A stretch of 64,000 bases of DNA, taken from Vibrio orientalis CIP 102891 = ATCC 33934. Lineage in GTDB: Bacteria; Pseudomonadota; Gammaproteobacteria; Enterobacterales; Vibrionaceae. Positions 1 through 9,210 of this stretch are shown here, one piece after another. Position numbers and translations under genes: made by a program. Each line of letters starts with the position of its first letter. Within the stretch, counting starts at the first letter, position 1. The notes below the pieces were generated by a model, which was given only the letters and a program-made list of their open reading frames with translations, ran no database searches and was not told the origin of the DNA. Location: assembly GCF_000176235.1 (NCBI RefSeq), contig NZ_ACZV01000004.1:496001-560000 (forward strand), written 5' to 3'.

Positions 1-855
1 TGCATCCGGTAATGTCATCAAGAGTAAATTTGTCGCCCCTGCATCGGTTAGGCGAATCAACGCTTCGGCATAATCAGACTTCACTTCGGCAACACTTCGA
101 CCGTAGTTCATAAAGTCATTTAAGCCGAACTCTAGGGTGAAAAGGGTATTTTCCGGCCGGTAGTTCTTGGCGAATTTAGTGTAAGTCAGGTAAGAAGAGA
201 CCTGATCACCCACACCCGTTAAGGCGATGTATTGGTTTTCACCTGCAGCGCCACCAACAGCCCAGTTGTAAAGAGGGAGCCCTTTAGCTTTGGCAATGTA
301 TTCTGTCCAGACAGATCCATTCGAGAAATGGCCTAAGAACCAGCTATTGGGATTAGGAAAGCGCCATTGTGAAGCATTAAAGATATTGCCTGTGTCAGAT
401 AGGCTATCACCAAAAGCGACCACTTTATTGATCTGTTCTGGCTGCATGACAGCGTCATTGCTCCAAATTGTATGGTTGTAGGAGAAACGGTTATCGGCTG
501 CGAAGAAGGTAATATCAGCGTTTTCGTTAGCAAGATCTAAGGTTTGCTCACAGCGTCGCTGAATGACACTTTGTGGTGTGTCGGTATAAAACATGTTTTT
601 GAAAGAGACAGCACTCCACCAATACCCATCAATAGTGAAATAACTACCATCAGGGTTTTCGGCCCATTCCCAATCTGTCGCAGGCTCGTCGAGAGAGTAA
701 CTGGTCCGGTACCAACAACGTACATAAGTATAGGTTTGATTGCTTCTCGCACTCTCTACTTGCGCAGAGCTAACCATTTCTGGAGAGATAGAGGTTTCTG
801 ATGCGGTTGCAGTGAGTGGCAGCAAGGCACTCAATAAAATCATTGTTCTATTCAT
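1..855 (-). CDS. tlh: Thermolabile (lecithin-dependent) haemolysin / phospholipase, 3' end outside window
   Basis: I translated this reading frame by hand; it runs open from an ATG at 855 to the window edge, giving 285 residues without the C-terminus. A signal peptide of about 18 residues ending near TATA is followed by a vibrio-specific N-terminal domain rich in Trp and Tyr. An SGNH/GDSL hydrolase domain then begins at FGDSLSDTGN (block I, nucleophile Ser) and includes block III as GLND. The catalytic Asp/His of block V would lie beyond base 1. Known relatives (TLH/LDH of V. parahaemolyticus, PlpA of V. vulnificus) are secreted phospholipases/lysophospholipases that lyse erythrocytes after lecithin cleavage. 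It is divergent from the downstream subtilase, an arrangement I recall for V. parahaemolyticus tlh. Identity is confident; activity of this copy is inferred because the C-terminus is not visible. Confidence 0.9.
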   Translation of the reverse strand, partial: MNRTMILLSALLPLTATASETSISPEMVSSAQVESARSNQTYTYVRCWYRTSYSLDEPATDWEWAENPDGSYFTIDGYWWSAVSFKNMFYTDTPQSVIQRRCEQTLDLANENADITFFAADNRFSYNHTIWSNDAVMQPEQINKVVAFGDSLSDTGNIFNASQWRFPNPNSWFLGHFSNGSVWTEYIAKAKGLPLYNWAVGGAAGENQYIALTGVGDQVSSYLTYTKFAKNYRPENTLFTLEFGLNDFMNYGRSVAEVKSDYAEALIRLTDAGATNLLLMTLPDA

Positions 856-1281
856 AATAGTCTCGTTATCAGTCGCTATAAATGAGAGGCTCTCTCATCT
901 AAAGACCAGTTTCTGACTAAATACTCTAATATGTCAAATATCCATAGACTGAATGTTTCAGCTTTGGGTTCAAGATCGACTTTCAATAGATTTAGTAAAT
1001 ATCAACAAGTTCGATTATTTAGAATATTTACTCAAATTTGGTAGGTAATGATGCAGGTTTTTCGTTATTAAGTAATTGCTTTATAAGGGAAAAATTGACG
1101 ATTTAGTGTTAACGGAAAGTGTTGCTTTGACGATCTTTTGTTCAAGTTTATACATTTAGGATGTAAATGTGTTGGCATTTTAGAGTCGTGGACTATAGCT
1201 ATGCAGGTCACTCAGATTCGCATTAAGTGACTATTAATTAACATATAGTGAATAAAATTGTCTCAAAAGGAATAAGGCAAA
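856..1281. other. Divergent intergenic region between haemolysin and subtilase
   Basis: This 426-base AT-rich gap must hold the promoters of both secreted hydrolases. I see no convincing small gene, hairpin terminator or recognisable operator. The subtilase end has a usable ribosome-binding site (AAAGGAATAAGG) just before 1282; the haemolysin has only a weak one (CGAG). Confidence 0.6.
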
Positions 1282-3303
1282 ATGCATCACACATCAAAAA
1301 TAACAAAAGGCCTGCTATCGACGACGGCGGTCGCAGCAGCGCTAGCACTACCAACGTCAACGTATGCTTCTTTAACTGGGTTCGATGAATCGAATCTGCC
1401 GACTAAATATATCGTCAAGTTTAAAGAAGACTCATCAACACCTTCCACACTGACAAACAGTCGCTTCTTTGGACCGCGTATTGTGCAAGAGTCGGTATTG
1501 GAACAACTCGATGCCAATAAAGTTGAAAAGTTAGGTGACCAATCAATCTACAGTATCGAAATCGACAACTCGAAATTGAGCAAACTGAGTAACCGTAGTG
1601 ACGTGGAATACGTTGAGGTCGATCCACCTCGTTATCTACTTAGTGAAACAATTCCTTGGGGTTATACCGCTGTGAATGCTCAGTTGCTGGATGATAGCAA
1701 TGCAGGCAATCGCACGGTTTGCATCATCGATTCAGGCTACGATTTAGCGCACAACGACTTGAGCGGTAACCGAGTTGACGGTACTGATGATAGTGGAACA
1801 GGTTCTTGGAGTTCACCTGGCAACAATAATGCGCATGGTACCCATGTGGCGGGGACGATAGCTGCGATTGCAAATACTGAAGGCATTAAAGGGGTAATGC
1901 CAAATCAGAATGTGAATCTTCATATCGTCAAAGTGTTCAACGAAGCTGGCTGGGGTTACTCATCGAGCTTAGTGAAAGCGATCCAAACGTGTGCAGACAA
2001 TGGCGCAAACGTGGTGAATATGAGCTTAGGTGGCAGTCAATCAAGCGTGACTGAGCAAAATGCACTGAAGCGTATCTACGACCAAGGTGTGTTGTTAATT
2101 GCTGCCGCGGGTAATGATGGGAATACGGCGCACAGCTATCCTGCTTCTTATGATTCAGTAATGTCGGTGGCGGCAACAGATAATCAAGACGATCATGCGG
2201 CGTTTTCACAAGCAACGGATCAGGTTGAAATATCAGGCCCAGGTGTCGCGATTCTTTCTACGGTAACTGTCGGAGAAGGTAAGCTGTCTGACATTTATCT
2301 TGATGGAATCAGTCAATTTGAACGAGGCGTTGTACCACATAACCGACTTGTACAGAGAAGTGGCAGCTATACTTCGGAACCTGTTGATGGCTCGGTTACA
2401 GGTGTACTGGCTAAGTGCGACGCTTCAAGTGGTCGCTTTGTCTGTGATGATATGACGGGTAAGATCTGTTTAGCAGAGCGAATTGGTAACCAAGGTTCAG
2501 GGAGTTACCCTGAAATTGATGCTGTGCAAGCGTGTTACGATGCAGGCGCAAGTGCGGCCGTGGTGTACAGTAATGCAGAACTGCCGGGTCTACAAAATCC
2601 TTTCTTAGTCGATCAAAATGACACGGCGCGTCTTGTCTCGGTTACGGTTGACCGTCAGTTTGGTCAAGAGTTATTGGCTTATGTTGGGCAAGAGATTACT
2701 GTTGAAACTCAATTAGGCAAGGACTACGAATATTACAACGGTACTTCGATGGCAACGCCTCATGTTACTGGCGTGGCAGGTTTAGTATGGAGTTACTACC
2801 CAAGCTGTACTGCTAGCCAAATTCGTAATGCTCTGACCAAAACTGCTACAGACATTGACGTTGCAGGCCGAGATAATCGCACTGGTTATGGCCTAGTTAA
2901 TGCTGACGCAGCAAAAGAGTATCTAGCGCAAGGCTGTAATGGCTCAGGCGGAACGGATAATACTTCTTACGTAAATGAAACGCGTGAATCGATCCCTGAC
3001 AACAATATTCGAGGCGTAGTAAGTGGCCTTGATGTTGATCGTTCGGGTGATTCGGGCGTTGTCACAGTAGAGCTCGATATCAGCCATACCTACATCGGCG
3101 ATCTAAGAGTAACCCTTACTTCTCCGGACGATGGTCAAGTCGTGCTTCATGACTACTCGGGAGGTAGTGGTAATGATATCCAAACAAGTTATCAAGTCGA
3201 TTTCTCGGGCTTTGACTCATTGGGAGTTTGGGAACTAAAAGTGGTCGATAGTGCCAGAAGAGATGTAGGTACTTTAAACCGATGGTCATTGACGTTTCCG
3301 TAA
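1282..3303 (+). CDS. Secreted subtilisin-like serine protease (S8) with I9 propeptide, PA insert and P-domain
   Basis: This 673-residue protein has a signal peptide (about 1-29, ending STYA) and an inhibitor-I9 propeptide (about 40-120) ending with VEYVEVDPPRYLL. The S8 catalytic domain follows. The triad is visible as Asp150 (IIDSGYD), His185 (HGTHVAGT) and Ser489 (GTSMATP). The unusually long distance between His and Ser comes from a PA-like insertion at about 330-460 containing Cys pairs. The C-terminal 110 residues match a proprotein-convertase P/homo-B domain (from about 563). Such enzymes are exported, self-cleave the propeptide and digest extracellular protein. A good ribosome-binding site precedes the ATG. 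The next gene, 9 bases after the stop, encodes a free copy of the propeptide fold, suggesting one operon. IvaP of V. cholerae is a possible relative, from memory only. Confidence 0.95.
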   Translation: MHHTSKITKGLLSTTAVAAALALPTSTYASLTGFDESNLPTKYIVKFKEDSSTPSTLTNSRFFGPRIVQESVLEQLDANKVEKLGDQSIYSIEIDNSKLSKLSNRSDVEYVEVDPPRYLLSETIPWGYTAVNAQLLDDSNAGNRTVCIIDSGYDLAHNDLSGNRVDGTDDSGTGSWSSPGNNNAHGTHVAGTIAAIANTEGIKGVMPNQNVNLHIVKVFNEAGWGYSSSLVKAIQTCADNGANVVNMSLGGSQSSVTEQNALKRIYDQGVLLIAAAGNDGNTAHSYPASYDSVMSVAATDNQDDHAAFSQATDQVEISGPGVAILSTVTVGEGKLSDIYLDGISQFERGVVPHNRLVQRSGSYTSEPVDGSVTGVLAKCDASSGRFVCDDMTGKICLAERIGNQGSGSYPEIDAVQACYDAGASAAVVYSNAELPGLQNPFLVDQNDTARLVSVTVDRQFGQELLAYVGQEITVETQLGKDYEYYNGTSMATPHVTGVAGLVWSYYPSCTASQIRNALTKTATDIDVAGRDNRTGYGLVNADAAKEYLAQGCNGSGGTDNTSYVNETRESIPDNNIRGVVSGLDVDRSGDSGVVTVELDISHTYIGDLRVTLTSPDDGQVVLHDYSGGSGNDIQTSYQVDFSGFDSLGVWELKVVDSARRDVGTLNRWSLTFP

Positions 3304-3312
3304 GGAGTGACA

Positions 3313-3660
3313 GTGAAAAACAAAACGATACTCACGCTATTATCGCTGGCACTTTTCCCAACGATTGGGTTGTCGAGCAGTATAGTTGCAGCGGCAAACA
3401 ACCAAGGGTTTCCTCTCGTAGAGACTCGCCCTGAACTTGTTGACCAGCAAAGCGCACGTTACTTTGTCAAATATAAACAAGGTAAACAGCAACAGGTTAG
3501 AGAACTGCTATTAGCAAATGGCTTAGAAGTAGTTGAAACGTTAGACAATGAGCGAGTTTTGGTGGTAACCGGAGCGAGTGAAAGCGTCGAAGCGCTCAAT
3601 GGCAGCTCAGCCGTTGAGTACACTGAACAGGAACCAATAAGAAAATTGTTGAGTCCGTAA
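3313..3660 (+). CDS. Stand-alone inhibitor-I9-like secreted protein
   Basis: An exported protein of about 115 residues: signal peptide (MKNKTILTLL..., cleaved near VAAA), then one I9/propeptide-like domain. Its body parallels the upstream protease propeptide: RYFVKYKQG corresponds to KYIVKFKED, and VEYTEQEPIRKLL to VEYVEVDPPRYLL. I chose the GTG at 3313 because GGAG (3304-3307) lies 5 bases before it; a GTG at 3307 would overlap the ribosome-binding site. The family precedent is free I9 proteins such as yeast IB2 and fungal POIA1, which inhibit or help fold subtilases. The likely job is to inhibit or chaperone the adjacent protease in the periplasm; this is inference from homology plus operon position. 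Confidence 0.85.
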   Translation: MKNKTILTLLSLALFPTIGLSSSIVAAANNQGFPLVETRPELVDQQSARYFVKYKQGKQQQVRELLLANGLEVVETLDNERVLVVTGASESVEALNGSSAVEYTEQEPIRKLLSP

Positions 3661-3667
3661 AGTATAA

Positions 3668-3695
3668 GGCGAACCAAGTGTTCGCCTTTTTCTTT
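3668..3695 (+). terminator. Rho-independent terminator of protease-inhibitor operon
   Basis: GGCGAAC and GTTCGCC form a 7-bp stem around a 5-base loop, followed by TTTTTCTTT. It lies 8 bases after the inhibitor stop codon. Confidence 0.9.
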
Positions 3696-3786
3696 GTTTA
3701 TCAGGTGTTTTCGAATTTGAAATGTGCTGTTTGAGCAGTCTTAGTTTAGTATTGAACTTAGTAGATAAGCACATGGAATTGATTTA

Positions 3787-5316
3787 ATGCCCAATCTTAA
3801 GCGTAGCGCTGTTATTGCTCTTGCTGTTATATCCCTTGCTAGCTGTGGCTCTTTGCCAGAACAAGTGGTTCACTCAAACGAACCTGTGACCTTTACATCC
3901 AGTACTTTATCTCAACTCAGCGCTCAGTCTGAACCGAGTGAAGTAGCTGCAGACTCCAGCTCTGTTGTTTTGCAAGAGAGTGGTTGGGATGCGCTTGCTC
4001 AAAGACTCGCTTTAGTAGAGTCGGCTGAGCATACCATTGATATTCAATACTACATTTGGAACTCAGATATATCTGGTTTGTACTTAGCCAATCGCTTGTA
4101 TGCTGCGGCGGATCGCGGAGTGAAAGTACGCGTGATGCTGGATGACATTAACCTCAATGAGCGTGAAGACTTGTTGACTGCACTGAATGCGCATCCAAAT
4201 ATTGAGATTCGAGTGTTTAATCCCATTCCAACTCGGAGAGGCGTGACGAAATGGTTGAACTTTTTAGGTGATTTCTCTCGCTTAAATCGTCGTATGCACA
4301 ATAAGTCATTCACAGTCGATGGGGCATTTTCAATCGTTGGTGGCCGAAATATTGGTGATGAGTACTTCGATCTTTCTGAACAGATTAACTTTAAAGACCG
4401 TGATGTATTAGTTAGCGGTGAAGTGGTTACGGAAATTCAGTCTGGTTTTGTCGACTACTGGAACAGCCGCTGGGCATACCCGGTTGAACTACTAGGTGGT
4501 GAGGTCGATACATCGTTGCCTACGTCCGATCAAATAACCAAGCCGAGTTATGCAAACTATCCGCTATTACCTGACAATAAAGCCGATTCAGTTCAGTTAC
4601 TTACCAGAGTGATGGAAGAGGCCCACTGGGTAGACGCCAACTATATTTATGATGATCCTATTCCTCAAGAAGTCAGCGATACTGACACGCCAAAACGCAC
4701 TGCACAGTACTTGTCTAAGTTAGTCGATACCGCAACAGATAGCGTGATTATGGAATCTGCTTATTTGGTGTTTGATGATAGCCAGTTAGAAGAGTGGCAA
4801 AAGCTCGAGCAAACTGGCGTTAATGTTAAAGCGCTGACTAACTCCATGGCATCTAATGATCTTGTGACTAACCATTCTGCGTATGCGGGTCGCAGGCAAG
4901 ATATGTTAGAGCATGGCATTGACTTGTATGAGCTGAAACCCGACAGCGAACTGTGTGTTGAATCGACAAAAGATAGCAATAAATGTGCGCCGTCAGTTGC
5001 CTATGGGCTCCATACTAAGTCACTTGTGATTGACGACCGCATCGCATCTATTGGTTCGTTTAACTTTAACCTGCGCTCAACCTATCTGAATACCGAATCG
5101 ATCCTTGTGATTAATGACCAAGAGGTTGCCACGATGCTCAACGATAAGATGGAACAGACTTTCGTGGAGGAAAATAGTTGGCACTTGGAACTCAAAGATG
5201 GCGACGTCTATTGGCTATCAGGAGACAGTGAATGGGACAAGGAACCTGAAACGGGCAAATGGCGTCGTATGCAGTCTGGATTCCTACAATTATTGCCGAT
5301 CGAAAAATATTTATAA
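3787..5316 (+). CDS. Phospholipase D-family lipoprotein (cardiolipin synthase-like)
   Basis: A 509-residue PLD-superfamily protein with a lipoprotein signal (lipobox LASC, Cys20), so it is probably anchored to an envelope membrane. Two HKD motifs are present and complete: His171-Lys173-Asp178 (HNKSFTVD) and His409-Lys411-Asp416 (HTKSLVID). These form the bipartite active site that makes a phospho-His intermediate. The arrangement resembles the ClsC/YmdC type of cardiolipin synthase and related phospholipid-transferring enzymes, but the lipid anchor is not typical of ClsA. The exact substrate cannot be read from sequence. It is monocistronic in appearance, with a weak ribosome-binding site. 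Confidence 0.85.
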   Translation: MPNLKRSAVIALAVISLASCGSLPEQVVHSNEPVTFTSSTLSQLSAQSEPSEVAADSSSVVLQESGWDALAQRLALVESAEHTIDIQYYIWNSDISGLYLANRLYAAADRGVKVRVMLDDINLNEREDLLTALNAHPNIEIRVFNPIPTRRGVTKWLNFLGDFSRLNRRMHNKSFTVDGAFSIVGGRNIGDEYFDLSEQINFKDRDVLVSGEVVTEIQSGFVDYWNSRWAYPVELLGGEVDTSLPTSDQITKPSYANYPLLPDNKADSVQLLTRVMEEAHWVDANYIYDDPIPQEVSDTDTPKRTAQYLSKLVDTATDSVIMESAYLVFDDSQLEEWQKLEQTGVNVKALTNSMASNDLVTNHSAYAGRRQDMLEHGIDLYELKPDSELCVESTKDSNKCAPSVAYGLHTKSLVIDDRIASIGSFNFNLRSTYLNTESILVINDQEVATMLNDKMEQTFVEENSWHLELKDGDVYWLSGDSEWDKEPETGKWRRMQSGFLQLLPIEKYL

Positions 5317-5333
5317 AAAATTGAAATTAGCCC

Positions 5334-5364
5334 TTTACCTCAACTTAACTTGAGGTAATAGCAT
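5334..5364 (+). promoter_or_regulatory. SoxR-box promoter with 19-bp spacer
   Basis: The palindrome CCTCAACTTAACTTGAGG (5338-5355) differs at one base from the SoxR consensus as I know it (CCTCAAGTTAACTTGAGG). It sits between a -35-like TTTACC (5334-5339) and a -10-like TAGCAT (5359-5364). The gap between the hexamers is exactly 19 bp, the over-long spacer used by MerR-family activators. The start codon of the VOC gene is 52 bases after the -10. The assignment rests on motif and geometry; no soxR gene is in the window. Confidence 0.8.
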
Positions 5365-5415
5365 GTTCTCAGTTGCTTAAAACGAATCAAAAATGAATAA
5401 CCTAAGGAGAGCGTT

Positions 5416-5835
5416 ATGATTCAACTAGAACATGTAAACTTGGTCGTAAAAGATATTCCAGAGATGCTTAAATTCTACCAAGCGGCGTTTCCACACTGGT
5501 ACGTGCGCGATGAAGGTCAGGGTGAGTGGTCGGGTAAGCCGCGTAACTGGCTGCATTTTGGTGACGAATACCAATATATTGCGCTCAGTGACCACGGCGA
5601 GGGCGAAAATCGTTATTTAGCAGGGCATCAAGTCGGACTCGCGCATTTTGCTTACGTGACAAACAATATCGACTCAGTCATTGAAAGGTTAGTAGAAGCA
5701 GGGTTCCCAATTGCGAAAGATGGGGCAGAAGAGCCTTATCGCAAGAACGTATACTTTGTCGACCCGGCAGGGTTTGAAATCGAGTTTGTCGAGTATCTCA
5801 CCGATGACCCTAAAAAGCGCAATATGACAGTGTAG
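5416..5835 (+). CDS. VOC-superfamily (glyoxalase/bleomycin-resistance-like) protein
   Basis: 139 residues with the beta-alpha-beta-beta-beta repeat of the VOC fold: IQLEHVNLVVKD opens the first module, VGLAHFAYVTN the second, and the end FVDPAGFEIEFVEYL is the typical C-terminal strand with a metal-ligand-like Glu. His5 (EHVN), His74-76 region and the terminal Glu are candidate metal ligands. Family members are glyoxalases, extradiol dioxygenases, fosfomycin/bleomycin-resistance proteins and isomerases, so the reaction cannot be fixed. A strong ribosome-binding site (AAGGAGA) precedes the ATG. The SoxR-type promoter just upstream suggests a role in response to redox-cycling compounds. Confidence 0.85.
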   Translation: MIQLEHVNLVVKDIPEMLKFYQAAFPHWYVRDEGQGEWSGKPRNWLHFGDEYQYIALSDHGEGENRYLAGHQVGLAHFAYVTNNIDSVIERLVEAGFPIAKDGAEEPYRKNVYFVDPAGFEIEFVEYLTDDPKKRNMTV

Positions 5836-5880
5836 ATAAGAACAATATAGATAATGGGACGAGTTACCGTCGGGATAACT

Positions 5881-5908
5881 AAAACGCCTCTCAGATGAGA
5901 GGCGTTTT
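5881..5908. terminator. Bidirectional terminator
   Basis: AAAACGCCTCTC and GAGAGGCGTTTT form a perfect 12-bp stem with loop AGAT. It separates the convergent VOC and chemoreceptor genes, with T-runs on both strands. Confidence 0.92.
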
Positions 5909-5934
5909 GCTACATATGACGATGACATTAAAGA

Positions 5935-7914
5935 TTAGATTTTAAATGTCGCAGCTAAGTTTTTAAGCGATGTTGCTAGCTGAGCTTGCTCTCTTGCTGT
6001 TGCAGCAATCTGAGTTGCACCTGCTGTCGATTCTGTTGACTTCTCTTCAACCGTCATGACGTTCTTCGCTATATCTTGGGTAACGACAGCTTGCTCTTCT
6101 GTTGCTGTGGCGATTTGATCTGCCATGCTGAAGATGTCGCTTACTGATTTAGATATCTCACTCAAACTCTGCTCAACTTGACGTGAATCTTGTACCGCAG
6201 CCGCAGACTTCTTCTGACTGTTATCGATGACGCTAAATGCAGACTCAACATCAGATTGTAATGATGTGATGAAACCTTCGATTTCTGAAGTGGATTCTTG
6301 TGTGCGCTGAGCAAGAGTCCTTACCTCGTCTGCGACGACTGCGAAACCACGACCTTGTTCACCAGCACGAGCGGCTTCAATGGCTGCATTGAGTGCTAAC
6401 AAGTTAGTTTGCTCTGCAACTGACTTAATCACATCAATCACGTTGTTAATGTTATTACTGCTTTCGTGAAGATGAGTGATCTTTTGTGCCAGTCCGTCAA
6501 TTTCTTGCGCTAAGCTTTCTATCGACTGATAAGAGTTTTGCACAGTATTCAAACCGGTTTGAGTTTGATCATTCATCATCTTAGCTGATTCAGCGGTTTG
6601 TTGAGTTTTGGTCGCGACTTCATTCACCGTCGTAGAAAGCTCTTCGATCGCTGTTGCGATCAAGCCGATTTGGTCTTGTTGCTCGACTATTGATGATGAA
6701 TTGTGCTGACAAGTTTGAGCGGTTTCCTCTGCCGCAGACGCAAGGGTTAAGCTCGAATTAGATAGGTTATCGATAACCTCTGAAAATTGTTCAAGTGTCG
6801 AGTTAAGGGAAGAGGAGATAACACCTAGCTCACTTTTGTCTACGTAAGTTGCTCGAACCGAAAGGTTATTGTCATCACGCACATGTGCCATAACAGAGGT
6901 AAGGTCTTTGACGCGAGTTGAAAGATCTTTAATAGTGAAGAAGCTGATTAGTCCGGCAATAACCGTGATAAGTGAACAAATTATGATGTTCACAATTAAG
7001 TTTATTTGAGCTGCATTGGCTTTTTGTTCTGCTAGTTGAATTAGGCCATCTGCTAAATGGTTTTCGATTTTCTTTAATTGACCAATACGAGCCGTTGATT
7101 GGCCAAACCAATACACGGCGTCTGCATTGAAATTCGATGTTTTAGATTCAGCCAGAGCGCGAAGCTTTTTAACTTCCTGTATGGATTTATCTCGCATCTG
7201 TTGATCGTAAAATTGCTGATTTTCTGGGTTAGTAAATACAACGAAGTTAGAAAAATACATATTTTGCTGAGTAACGAGAGAGATGAACTTAACTAACATC
7301 CCAGGACCAAATTCATTTTTAGCAAAAGTGTTGCTCAAGACTGCTCGTTCAATACCCGCACGCTCTTTACCTTGAACAAAGTTATAATAAGCAACGGTCT
7401 CTTTCGTCATTTGAGAGTCAGTACTAATGTCTGAAATAATGCCAGACACGCTTAATAACATACCATTGAGCTGAGTATAATAACCGAGTGCATCAGAAAG
7501 TTTGATGGACTGAGAGTCTACTTGGCTACGAATAGTACTCAGTTGATTCAGGCGCTGGTTAATTTCGTTATTCAGCTGTTGAATTTTACTATTCTGAATC
7601 TGATTCGCTTGCCAGTAACTGGCGTGCTGCTGGCGTTTTGTGTCTGCCGCGCTGCGCTGCTTCTGTAATTCGTTCTTGAATTTAGTGCCGTTTGAACCTA
7701 GAAAGCCCGCAGTCATGCCACGTTCTTTTTGAAGCTCATGTACTAACTCGCTGTATACAACCGACAATCGAGTTAACTGGGTAAGAGATGACATTTCATT
7801 TGAAGTAGAAATATTCTGAGAAATGGATGAGGCACTGAGCCAAAGAAAACCAAGAATAGGCAAAGCGATCAAAATAGCAATTTTCTGCTTAAATGAAAGG
7901 TTAGATAAACTCAT
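5935..7914 (-). CDS. Methyl-accepting chemotaxis protein with NIT sensor domain
   Basis: 659 residues. TM1 lies at about 10-30, followed by a periplasmic all-helical region (about 45-295) with the NIT-domain hallmark [19 protein letters not shown]2 is at about 303-325 and a HAMP domain follows. The cytoplasmic signalling domain carries the highly conserved hairpin [20 protein letters not shown] and ends in helices rich in Ala, Gln and Glu. NIT domains sense nitrate/nitrite in characterised proteins, so anaerobic chemotaxis to N-oxides is plausible but not proven. No C-terminal CheR-docking pentapeptide is present (it ends AATFKI). A perfect FNR box lies 263 bases upstream of the start, consistent with anaerobic expression. 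Confidence 0.92.
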   Translation of the reverse strand: MSLSNLSFKQKIAILIALPILGFLWLSASSISQNISTSNEMSSLTQLTRLSVVYSELVHELQKERGMTAGFLGSNGTKFKNELQKQRSAADTKRQQHASYWQANQIQNSKIQQLNNEINQRLNQLSTIRSQVDSQSIKLSDALGYYTQLNGMLLSVSGIISDISTDSQMTKETVAYYNFVQGKERAGIERAVLSNTFAKNEFGPGMLVKFISLVTQQNMYFSNFVVFTNPENQQFYDQQMRDKSIQEVKKLRALAESKTSNFNADAVYWFGQSTARIGQLKKIENHLADGLIQLAEQKANAAQINLIVNIIICSLITVIAGLISFFTIKDLSTRVKDLTSVMAHVRDDNNLSVRATYVDKSELGVISSSLNSTLEQFSEVIDNLSNSSLTLASAAEETAQTCQHNSSSIVEQQDQIGLIATAIEELSTTVNEVATKTQQTAESAKMMNDQTQTGLNTVQNSYQSIESLAQEIDGLAQKITHLHESSNNINNVIDVIKSVAEQTNLLALNAAIEAARAGEQGRGFAVVADEVRTLAQRTQESTSEIEGFITSLQSDVESAFSVIDNSQKKSAAAVQDSRQVEQSLSEISKSVSDIFSMADQIATATEEQAVVTQDIAKNVMTVEEKSTESTAGATQIAATAREQAQLATSLKNLAATFKI

Positions 7915-8290
7915 TAATTATTCCTCTTTGCCAGTCACACTATGAATGGCAGTTAAGCTATTATTATGTTTTGCGAGAAAATATTCACTCTACTGCATAA
8001 GTTCAATAACCCTAAATGGTTACATGTTTGATTTTATGCCCGCTAGCAAAGTATTTTTAAACATTAAATAGCTTTCCTGTGTCCACTTACCGTTACATGA
8101 TTAATTAGTAATCGCTTAATAATTATAGTGAATAAGCCAATTGTTATAGCCGGATTTCTAGCGTTTAAAACAGAGTTTGATTTAGATCAATTTAAACCTT
8201 ATTAATTAGTTTCCATCTGCGACGAAAGTATTAAAAGCCTGATAGGGCGAAATTTGGTTGTGGATAAATAGAGGGATGTTGGGTAAATAA
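7915..8290. other. Upstream region of chemoreceptor
   Basis: AT-rich gap that would carry the chemoreceptor promoter on the minus strand. It contains a perfect FNR box (8177-8190), and further downstream on the minus strand a TATAAT hexamer (about 8123-8128). I found no credible small gene. Confidence 0.55.
8177..8190 (-). promoter_or_regulatory. FNR box (perfect TTGAT-N4-ATCAA)
   Basis: TTGATTTAGATCAA matches the FNR consensus at all ten defined bases. It lies upstream of the NIT-domain chemoreceptor. A TATAAT hexamer about 49 bases further towards the gene would place the box near -68, a class I-like position; this distance is less standard than -61.5 or -71.5. Confidence 0.65.
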
Positions 8291-8317
8291 AAAAGCGAGC
8301 TAATTCAGCTCGCTTTT
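8291..8317 (-). terminator. Terminator of tetR-type gene
   Basis: AAAAGCGAGCT and AGCTCGCTTTT form an 11-bp stem around AATTC. It lies 23 bases beyond the regulator's stop codon, with a T-run on the minus strand. Confidence 0.88.
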
Positions 8318-8340
8318 TAAATGTTTTGCTTTCACTATGA

Positions 8341-9066
8341 CTATTCTTGAGCCAAGGATTCTGCGCTGCACTCGACGTCATAGACTAAGTCAGTCACTCG
8401 CTCAGGGCGCAAAATGTATTCGCTTGGTACTTGGAATCGACATGCCATCATATTGTTGTACATTTCCCAGTGCTTAAGTAAACACACTTCAATGTCATCG
8501 GTTTGATCGGCCCAAGTTTCTTTCATAAATGGCGTAAGGCTGGCGGCACCGTGAGCAAACATCATCATTTGCCATTTGATTTCCCAAATTTTGACTGGCG
8601 TCTCTGGGTGATGTTCGTTGTACTGCTCTGCTAGACCATGTATGAGGTGCTCAATTTCTCCGGAATTATCGATGAAATAATCGAACAGGGCGTCTTCCTG
8701 ACGTACTGCATCAGCAATCAACTGAATAGGCTGCTTACAATCAAGCATATGGGCGAGAAGGCGAACCGAAAAGTGGTATAGCTTAACGTTAGAGCCGACA
8801 CCCTCTGGCATATTCGCAATGATGGTGCGCATATACTTTTCCATATACAGATGTAAGCCGTCACTGATCGAATACCAGATCTGCTCCTTGCTGCCAAAGT
8901 GATGGCGAATCAGGCTGTGTGATACTCCCGCTTTTTCACTGATATTTCGCAGTGAAACTCGCTCATACCCAAGCTCACAAAATAGCTCAGTCGCGACACG
9001 CATAATCTCACATTTGGTTTTCTCTGCGTCTTGAGCGCTTCGTCTACCTTGCTTTCTTTCCGTCAT
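8341..9066 (-). CDS. TetR/AcrR-family transcriptional regulator
   Basis: 241 residues. The N-terminal TetR helix-turn-helix is clear (ATELFCELGYERVSLRNISEKAGVS, then HHFGSKEQIW). The larger C-terminal ligand-binding domain has no recognised signature. It is transcribed divergently from a three-gene RND efflux operon, the classic position of a local repressor that is released by a pump substrate. A 24-bp imperfect palindrome in the shared intergenic region (9211-9234) is the probable operator. Repression of the pump is inferred from gene order and family. Confidence 0.9.
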   Translation of the reverse strand: MTERKQGRRSAQDAEKTKCEIMRVATELFCELGYERVSLRNISEKAGVSHSLIRHHFGSKEQIWYSISDGLHLYMEKYMRTIIANMPEGVGSNVKLYHFSVRLLAHMLDCKQPIQLIADAVRQEDALFDYFIDNSGEIEHLIHGLAEQYNEHHPETPVKIWEIKWQMMMFAHGAASLTPFMKETWADQTDDIEVCLLKHWEMYNNMMACRFQVPSEYILRPERVTDLVYDVECSAESLAQE

Positions 9067-9162
9067 AGTACCTAGTCGATTTGCTTTAACGCCTTCTTTC
9101 TACCAGAAAACGAGCATCATTTCATTAAAGAATCTGATTAACAGTATAGCCTACATAAATAT

Positions 9163-9174
9163 TATATTGCACAG
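9163..9174. promoter_or_regulatory. Second half-operator, direct repeat of the TetR palindrome arm
   Basis: TATATTGCACAG repeats the left arm of the 9211 palindrome (TATACTGCACAG) with one change, 48 bp away. Its right half is poor (TGGAAAATA), so this may be a weak auxiliary site or chance. Confidence 0.4.
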
Positions 9175-9210
9175 ATGGAAAATAAATATTGATCTCACTC
9201 ATATAAAACA

